Assembly (NCBI RefSeq): GCF_004138495.1
Contig: NZ_ML142852.1
Span: forward strand, 95,925 to 103,554
Direction of reading: 5' to 3'
Source: Phytoactinopolyspora endophytica
GTDB lineage: Bacteria > Actinomycetota > Actinomycetes > Jiangellales > Jiangellaceae
Length of the DNA: 7,630 nt
Shown here: positions 6,436 through 7,630 of the stretch, piece after piece
How the letters are laid out: each line of letters starts with the position of its first letter
How positions within the stretch are numbered: position 1 is the stretch's first letter
The notes under the pieces: model-generated
What the model saw: only the letters and a program-made list of their open reading frames with translations
What the model was told of the DNA's origin: nothing
The model's database searches: none
Position numbers and translations under genes: made by a program

Positions 6436-6437
6436 CC

Positions 6438-7630
6438 ATGGCAGAGGGTGTCAACGCCTCGGAAGGGACGCGAGCACGAGCGGCGACGGCCCGACGCTCC
6501 AACGCCGGTGCGAACCATCGAAGCGTCAAGCAGGGCAACCGCGGTGCCGTATTCCGGACCATCCACGCCCTCGGCCCGATCGCTCGTGTGGAGATCGCCG
6601 GCCAGACCGGGCTCAACGCCGGGACCGTCTCCCGGATCGTCGACGAGCTGACTCAGCAAGGGCTGACCCGGGAGACCGGACTAAGGACACCGACCGGGGC
6701 CGGACGCCGCGCCGCCGACCTCGAGATCGTGCCGACCGCACGGTACGCGATCGGGATCGACGTCGCCCGCAGCGCGGTCACCGGCGGCGTGGTCGACCTG
6801 CTGGGACACGTCCGCGAACGGGTCGTCTTCCCCACCCGCGGGCTCGCACCGGGCGAGATCGACGCCGAGCTGACCGACCACGTCATGGAACGCCTGATGA
6901 GCTCGATGACCCCGGCCGAGCGGAAGACGCTGGTCGGCATCGGGATCGGCATGCCCAGCCCGGTCAGCATCCAGACCGGTCGCCACCTTCCGACGGACTC
7001 ATCCGCCGCATGGCAGGAGCCCGAGCTCACCTCTCACCTCGAGCGACGGTGGCGGCTGGACGCACACGTCGACAACAACGCCAACACCGGCGCGCTCGCC
7101 GAGCTGTGGTTCGGCGCCGGCAGGGGCGTCGACGACTTCCTGCTCGTCAACTTGAGTGTCGGTATCGCCGCGGGTCTCGTGCTCTCCGGCGAGCTCTACC
7201 GCGGAGATCACGATCTCGCCGGGGAGATCGGCCACGTCGCCGTCGACATCAACGGACCGAGATGCGCCTGCGGCAATGTCGGGTGCGTGCACGCCTACGC
7301 GTCGATCCCCGCCGTGCTGGAGCGCCTGCGCACCGAGCTCGCCGCCGGATCGCCGTCGAGCCTGTGCGACGACGCCGAACTGACCATCGAGGACGTGATC
7401 GCGGCGGCACATGCCGGGGACCCGCTCACCACGGGCATCCTCGCCGACGTCGCCCGGTACGTCGCCGCCGCCGTCAGCAGCGTGGCTTACACGGTGGATC
7501 CGCAACTCATCCTGGTCGGCAGGGAACTGCCCACCGCCGGCGACGCCTTCCTTCAGCCGCTCACCGCCGAGCTGCGGCGACGCCTGTTCCCCGTCGTCCG
7601 GGACACCATCCGCATCCAAGCGACGACGGT
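6438..7630 (+). CDS. ROK-family transcriptional regulator, partial (3' end outside window)
   Basis: A DNA-binding regulator whose sensor domain derives from sugar kinases; 397 residues are visible and the frame is still open at the window end. Residues 1-32 are a basic, Ala-rich tail. A winged helix-turn-helix follows at about 34-98, including IARVEIAGQTGLNAGTVSRI and a GAGRR wing. The ROK sensor domain starts near 103 (YAIGIDVARS), followed by GIGIGMPSPV, the DNNANTGALAE helix (212-222), FGAGRG, LAGEIGHV (Glu263, His266) and a zinc-binding site CACGNVGC (Cys276, Cys278, Cys283). The catalytic Asp of the usual ND(A)N motif is Asn214, and the usual Glu of GCLE is His285, so kinase activity is unlikely. 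ATG at 6438 follows directly on the AT-rich promoter region and has no ribosome site. Being divergent from the sulfatase, it probably represses that gene and itself until a sugar ligand binds. Confidence 0.93.
   Translation, partial: MAEGVNASEGTRARAATARRSNAGANHRSVKQGNRGAVFRTIHALGPIARVEIAGQTGLNAGTVSRIVDELTQQGLTRETGLRTPTGAGRRAADLEIVPTARYAIGIDVARSAVTGGVVDLLGHVRERVVFPTRGLAPGEIDAELTDHVMERLMSSMTPAERKTLVGIGIGMPSPVSIQTGRHLPTDSSAAWQEPELTSHLERRWRLDAHVDNNANTGALAELWFGAGRGVDDFLLVNLSVGIAAGLVLSGELYRGDHDLAGEIGHVAVDINGPRCACGNVGCVHAYASIPAVLERLRTELAAGSPSSLCDDAELTIEDVIAAAHAGDPLTTGILADVARYVAAAVSSVAYTVDPQLILVGRELPTAGDAFLQPLTAELRRRLFPVVRDTIRIQATT

Overview
The window comes from a high-GC Gram-positive bacterium. 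Almost every codon ends in G or C, starts include GTG and TTG, and the order acpS, NAD(P)HX repair gene, alr, alpha/beta hydrolase, tsaE is typical of actinomycetes. The exact genus cannot be read from the sequence. A soil-type actinomycete outside the mycobacteria, perhaps in or near Propionibacteriales or Jiangellales, is a weak guess.

Layout: positions 1-4882 hold a minus-strand housekeeping block, read right to left. It contains acpS (4523-4882), a bifunctional NAD(P)H-hydrate epimerase/dehydratase (2836-4401), alr (1484-2635), a membrane-anchored alpha/beta hydrolase (306-1487) and the start of tsaE (1-296, cut by the window edge). The last three are tightly packed: alr and the hydrolase overlap by 4 nt (TTGA), and the hydrolase stop codon lies inside the tsaE ribosome-binding region. 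They are therefore probably co-transcribed and translationally coupled. The block supplies the phosphopantetheine arm of acyl carrier proteins, repair of damaged NAD(P)H, D-alanine for peptidoglycan, and the t6A tRNA modification.

Positions 4950-7630 are an accessory catabolic switch: a minus-strand cytoplasmic-type sulfatase (4950-6344) and a divergent plus-strand ROK-family regulator (6438 to beyond the window end). The 93-bp spacer between them is sharply AT-rich on the regulator side. It carries two overlapping divergent promoter candidates, a 27-bp inverted repeat across both and a second 15-bp palindrome just before the regulator start. The simplest reading is an autoregulated ROK repressor controlling the sulfatase. 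The regulator lacks the usual ROK catalytic aspartate and the usual Glu of the zinc-site motif, and its mRNA is probably leaderless.

Other gaps: 2636-2835 (alr leader) holds a long imperfect inverted repeat; 4402-4522 and 4883-4949 hold nothing I can identify. There are no RNA genes, insertion sequences, CRISPR arrays or convincing intrinsic terminators. I see no clear wholly new system. The best leads are the sulfatase/ROK control region and the structured alr leader.
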